A program made the position numbers and the translations under genes. The notes under the pieces are model-generated. The model had not been told where the DNA came from. It was given only the letters and a program-made list of their open reading frames with translations, and did no database searches. Positions 31,794-34,568 of a stretch of 34,568 nt of DNA are shown here, in pieces. Positions within the stretch are counted from its first letter, which is position 1, and every line of letters begins with the position of its first letter. Location: the NCBI GenBank assembly GCA_024642285.1, contig JAHEBJ010000015.1, positions 7,207-41,774 on the forward strand, in the 5' to 3' direction. Origin of the DNA: Sphingobacteriales bacterium (GTDB lineage Bacteria; Bacteroidota; Bacteroidia; Chitinophagales; Chitinophagaceae).

Positions 31794-33977
31794 ATGAAAT
31801 TATTTATTCTACTACTGTTATTTCCTGTGCAATTATTTGCACAGCCTTTTTCAACAACCGAAATTAAAGTCTGGGAAAAACAGGCCGCCAGCATTACAAT
31901 CATCCGTGATAACTATGGCATACCACATGTGTATGGTAAAACTGATGCCGATGCGGTATTTGGATTATTGTATGCCCAATGTGAAGATGATTTTAAAAGA
32001 GTGGAACTGAATTACATAGAAAAGCTCGGCCGGCTATCGGAAGTAAATGGCGAAAAAGATTTGTACAATGATCTGCTGATTAGACTGGTAATTGATACTG
32101 CCGGTGCAATTAAAGATTATGCAGCAGCAGCTCCATGGTTAAAAAAAATATTGAATGCTTATGCAGATGGAATAAATTATTATCTCCACAAAAATCCAAA
32201 AACAAAACCTGCACTGTTAACCCGCTTTAAACCCTGGTATCCGTTGTTATGGACCGATGGAAGTATAGGCGCCATCAGCACAGGCGGAATATCAACACAG
32301 GAATTGAAAAATTTTTATTCGGGAAAAGATGAGGCCATAGCAAAAGTTGAATATGAAGAAGAAAATTTAACCGGTTCAAACGGTTTTGCTTTTGCACCAA
32401 AAATTACTCAAAATGGCAATGCTATTTTATACATTAACCCACATGTAACCTTTTATTTCAGGCCCGAAGTACATATGGTTAGTGAAGAAGGATTAAATGC
32501 TTATGGCGCCGTTACCTGGGGTCAGCCATTCATCTACCAGGGTTTTAACGAACACTGCGGCTGGATGCACACCAGCAGTGATGCCGATATTTCGGATGCA
32601 TATATTGAGGAGCTGGTGATGGAGAATGACAAATGGTTTTACAAATACAATGAAACTTTTGTTTCGCTTACTAAAAAACCAATCAGCATAAAATATAAAA
32701 CCGACAATGGTTTTGAAACGAAAACCTTTAATGCCTTGTACACACAACATGGTCCCATCATGGCAAAACGTAATGGACAATATTTAAGTTTGCGCCACAA
32801 CAACAGGGATACCAAAGGCTTTATGCAAAGCTGGTTACGTACCAAGGCAAACAGTTTTGCCGATTTTAAAAAAACCATGGATATGGGTGCCAACCCAAGC
32901 AACAACACCGTGTATGCCGATGCTGAAGGAAACATTGCCTACTGGCATGGAAACTTTTTACCAAAGAGAGATCCGAAATACGACTGGAGCAAACCCGTTG
33001 ACGGAACAACTTCTGCAACCGAATGGCAGGGATATCATACGGTAGATGAAAGCGTACACATTTATAACCCTGAAAACGGCTGGCTGCAAAATTGCAACTC
33101 CACACCATTTACGGTTGCCGGAAAATTCAGTCCAAAGAAAGCAGATTACGCGACTTACCTGGCGCCAGATGAAGAGAATTTCAGAGGCATAAATGCCGTG
33201 CGTGTTTTGGATAAAGAAAAAAATTACACAATTGATAAAGTAATTGCTGCAGGTTATGATACTTACCTGGCTGCTTTTGAAAAAACTGTACCAGCACTCA
33301 TTAAAGCGCTTGAAGAAAATATAGCTACCGGCGATTCGATGTTTGCTGACCTACAGGAAGCAACAAATATTTTAAAGAACTGGGATTTTCGCTGCGGCGA
33401 AAAATCAGTTGCCACTACACTTGCAATTGAGTGGGGACAAAAAATTGCACCCGCAGTATACAGGATAAAAATTGCAGAAACGCCCGATGCAGATCAGATA
33501 GATAAAACAAATCACTTTGCCGCCAAGGCAACTGCAGCAGAACTGATTGGTCCATTTAGAACTGTTATCAGCGAATTAAAAAATAAATTCGGAATCTGGC
33601 AAATAGTGTGGGGCGATATTAACCGCTTTCAAAGAATTTCATCAGATATTGATAATAAATTCGATGATAATAAATCAAGTATTCCTGTAGGATTTGCATC
33701 ATCTGCCTGGGGTACGTTACCTTCTTATACCAGCCGCTATTTCCCAGGCACTAAAAAAAGATATGGTGTAAACGGTAACAGTTTTATTGCGGCCGTTGAG
33801 TTTGGCGAAAAAGTAAAAGCAAAATCATTGCTGGCAGGTGGCGAAAGTGGCGATGAAAATTCAAAACACTTTTTTGACCAGGGGTTGATGTACAGCAAAG
33901 GGCAGTTTAAAGATGTGTTATTTTATAAAGAAGATGTGATGAAGCATGTGGAAAGAAGCTACCATCCTGGTGAATAA
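31794..33977 (+). CDS. Penicillin/AHL-acylase family Ntn-hydrolase
   Basis: Secreted amidase precursor of 727 residues that should self-cleave into alpha and beta chains. The signal peptide is MKLFILLLLFPVQLFAQ. The alpha chain opens ITIIRDNYGIPHVYGKTDADA, as the family does. The new N-terminal nucleophile is S195 in LTGSNGFAFAP. H217 is in LYINPHVTF, where the family has NDPH or NPH. GFNEHCGWMHTSS (250-262) carries the family Asn and His. The pattern resembles the AHL/aculeacin-acylase branch more than penicillin G acylase, so an acyl-amide (quorum-sensing lactone, lipopeptide or similar) is the likely substrate. I choose ATG 31794 over 31722 because it begins the signal peptide. It stands alone between non-coding gaps. 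Confidence 0.9.
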   Translation: MKLFILLLLFPVQLFAQPFSTTEIKVWEKQAASITIIRDNYGIPHVYGKTDADAVFGLLYAQCEDDFKRVELNYIEKLGRLSEVNGEKDLYNDLLIRLVIDTAGAIKDYAAAAPWLKKILNAYADGINYYLHKNPKTKPALLTRFKPWYPLLWTDGSIGAISTGGISTQELKNFYSGKDEAIAKVEYEEENLTGSNGFAFAPKITQNGNAILYINPHVTFYFRPEVHMVSEEGLNAYGAVTWGQPFIYQGFNEHCGWMHTSSDADISDAYIEELVMENDKWFYKYNETFVSLTKKPISIKYKTDNGFETKTFNALYTQHGPIMAKRNGQYLSLRHNNRDTKGFMQSWLRTKANSFADFKKTMDMGANPSNNTVYADAEGNIAYWHGNFLPKRDPKYDWSKPVDGTTSATEWQGYHTVDESVHIYNPENGWLQNCNSTPFTVAGKFSPKKADYATYLAPDEENFRGINAVRVLDKEKNYTIDKVIAAGYDTYLAAFEKTVPALIKALEENIATGDSMFADLQEATNILKNWDFRCGEKSVATTLAIEWGQKIAPAVYRIKIAETPDADQIDKTNHFAAKATAAELIGPFRTVISELKNKFGIWQIVWGDINRFQRISSDIDNKFDDNKSSIPVGFASSAWGTLPSYTSRYFPGTKKRYGVNGNSFIAAVEFGEKVKAKSLLAGGESGDENSKHFFDQGLMYSKGQFKDVLFYKEDVMKHVERSYHPGE

Positions 33978-34007
33978 AAAATAGTACTTATTTATCAGGA
34001 CTTCTGA

Positions 34008-34568
34008 CTAATTAGCGTCTATAATAATCTTTTTAATCCACATTACTTCTTCGTCAAATAATATCTTACTAAAGTATTTTATCCCGTCAAATTTATTTTT
34101 ATTACCAAAATCTTCTGGCTTGGTTAGCAACATAAATAAAAGACTGTTATTCATATTTGCTTGTAATTTTATTCCTTTTTCGTCACTCAATTCCACTGAA
34201 CTATTCAGCCCATAACTTTCTTTTATTTTTCCGCTGGGGAACCAAACAGTAGACCCGCCGTTCAATGATCCGTTATATATGTTTAATTTAATTATTTTCG
34301 CTCCTGACGAATCCCACTCAGTATAATCACCCTCCACCAGATTATTGGGGCCTACAAGCGTATATTCACTTTTTTTTACCCCATCCTCATAATATGTTTT
34401 ACATAACAAACTATTAGCTGCGTTTCGGCTAATAGTGCGCATAACAGTGCCGTTAGGCCAGTAGTAAAAAATATCGGCTATCTTTTTGTCCGCACTTATA
34501 TTAGCAACGGTTACAAAAGGCTTACCGGTGTTATAAAGCATTTGCGTAGAGGGCTCAAAAAGAATTTC
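34008..34568 (-). CDS. MORN/YwqK-like repeat protein, 5' end cut by window edge
   Basis: The frame is open from the right edge (its first visible residues are EILFEPSTQ) to a stop at 34008, about 186 residues. It contains MORN-variant repeats of the YwqK type: FYYWPNGTVMRTI, CKTYYEDGVKKSEY, GDYTEWDSSGAKIIKLNIYN and GGSTVWFPSGKIKESYGLN, each with an aromatic-(W/E)-x-x-(S/N/D)G core. The C-terminal 60 residues lack the repeat. In Bacteroidota such proteins are often called YwqK-family antitoxins, but most are likely surface or structural repeat proteins. The N-terminus, and so any signal peptide, lies outside the window. Confidence 0.75.
   Translation of the reverse strand, partial: EILFEPSTQMLYNTGKPFVTVANISADKKIADIFYYWPNGTVMRTISRNAANSLLCKTYYEDGVKKSEYTLVGPNNLVEGDYTEWDSSGAKIIKLNIYNGSLNGGSTVWFPSGKIKESYGLNSSVELSDEKGIKLQANMNNSLLFMLLTKPEDFGNKNKFDGIKYFSKILFDEEVMWIKKIIIDAN

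Noticed and set aside
1..34568. CRISPR array, insertion sequence, prophage or integrase
   Set aside because: I saw no regularly spaced identical repeats, no transposase, integrase or phage genes, and no terminal inverted repeats with target duplications.

Overview
The window looks like a chromosomal segment of an aerobic member of the Bacteroidota, most likely the Chitinophagaceae or a close relative. This is inferred from gene content and order, from protein family resemblance, from Bacteroidota-type -7 boxes (TAnnTTTG) in several leaders, and from the general lack of Shine-Dalgarno sequences. No marker gene fixes the genus.

Left arm (1-14 kb): a truncated acyl-CoA dehydrogenase lies downstream of a MarR-type regulator that has a likely autoregulatory operator. 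Then come a membrane glycosyltransferase, an orphan OppC/DppC-type permease, an Lrp/AsnC regulator and a 0.9-kb non-coding stretch (4795-5688) holding tandem tRNA-like repeats, each followed by a terminator-like hairpin. Next are two divergent exported DsrE-like proteins, a guanine-deaminase-like enzyme, a translationally coupled membrane protein/P-loop NTPase pair, a double UspA protein, an overlapping trmB / small Cys-rich protein / alkyltransferase-like cluster, and an OB-fold-like protein.

Core (12.5-29 kb, all minus strand): a respiratory locus read right to left as actA-actB-actC-actD-actE-actF (alternative complex III), cytochrome oxidase subunits II and I, heme O synthase, two subunit III-type proteins and subunit IV. 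A strong terminator follows at 14391-14419. A second group continues with a SCO copper chaperone, a CtaM/DUF420 assembly protein and a small membrane protein. Together they would oxidise menaquinol through ACIII and pass electrons to an aa3-type oxidase. There is no separate cytochrome c gene, and subunit II has no fused cytochrome domain. This suits direct transfer within an ACIII-oxidase supercomplex, as known in Flavobacterium johnsoniae. ActA carries six CxxCH motifs, and subunit II has two extra N-terminal membrane helices. Heme A synthase is not in the window.

Right arm (29-34.5 kb, mostly plus strand): a fusion of a two-helix membrane domain with a PurN formyltransferase across an A10 tract, a secreted carboxypeptidase-regulatory-like protein overlapping a conserved hypothetical gene, a penicillin/AHL-acylase family enzyme, and a truncated MORN/YwqK-like protein at the edge.

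The least explained items are the tRNA-like tandem at 4.95-5.5 kb, the PurN fusion with its slippery junction, the coupled membrane protein/NTPase pair, and a frame-disrupted small membrane gene at 6936-7185.
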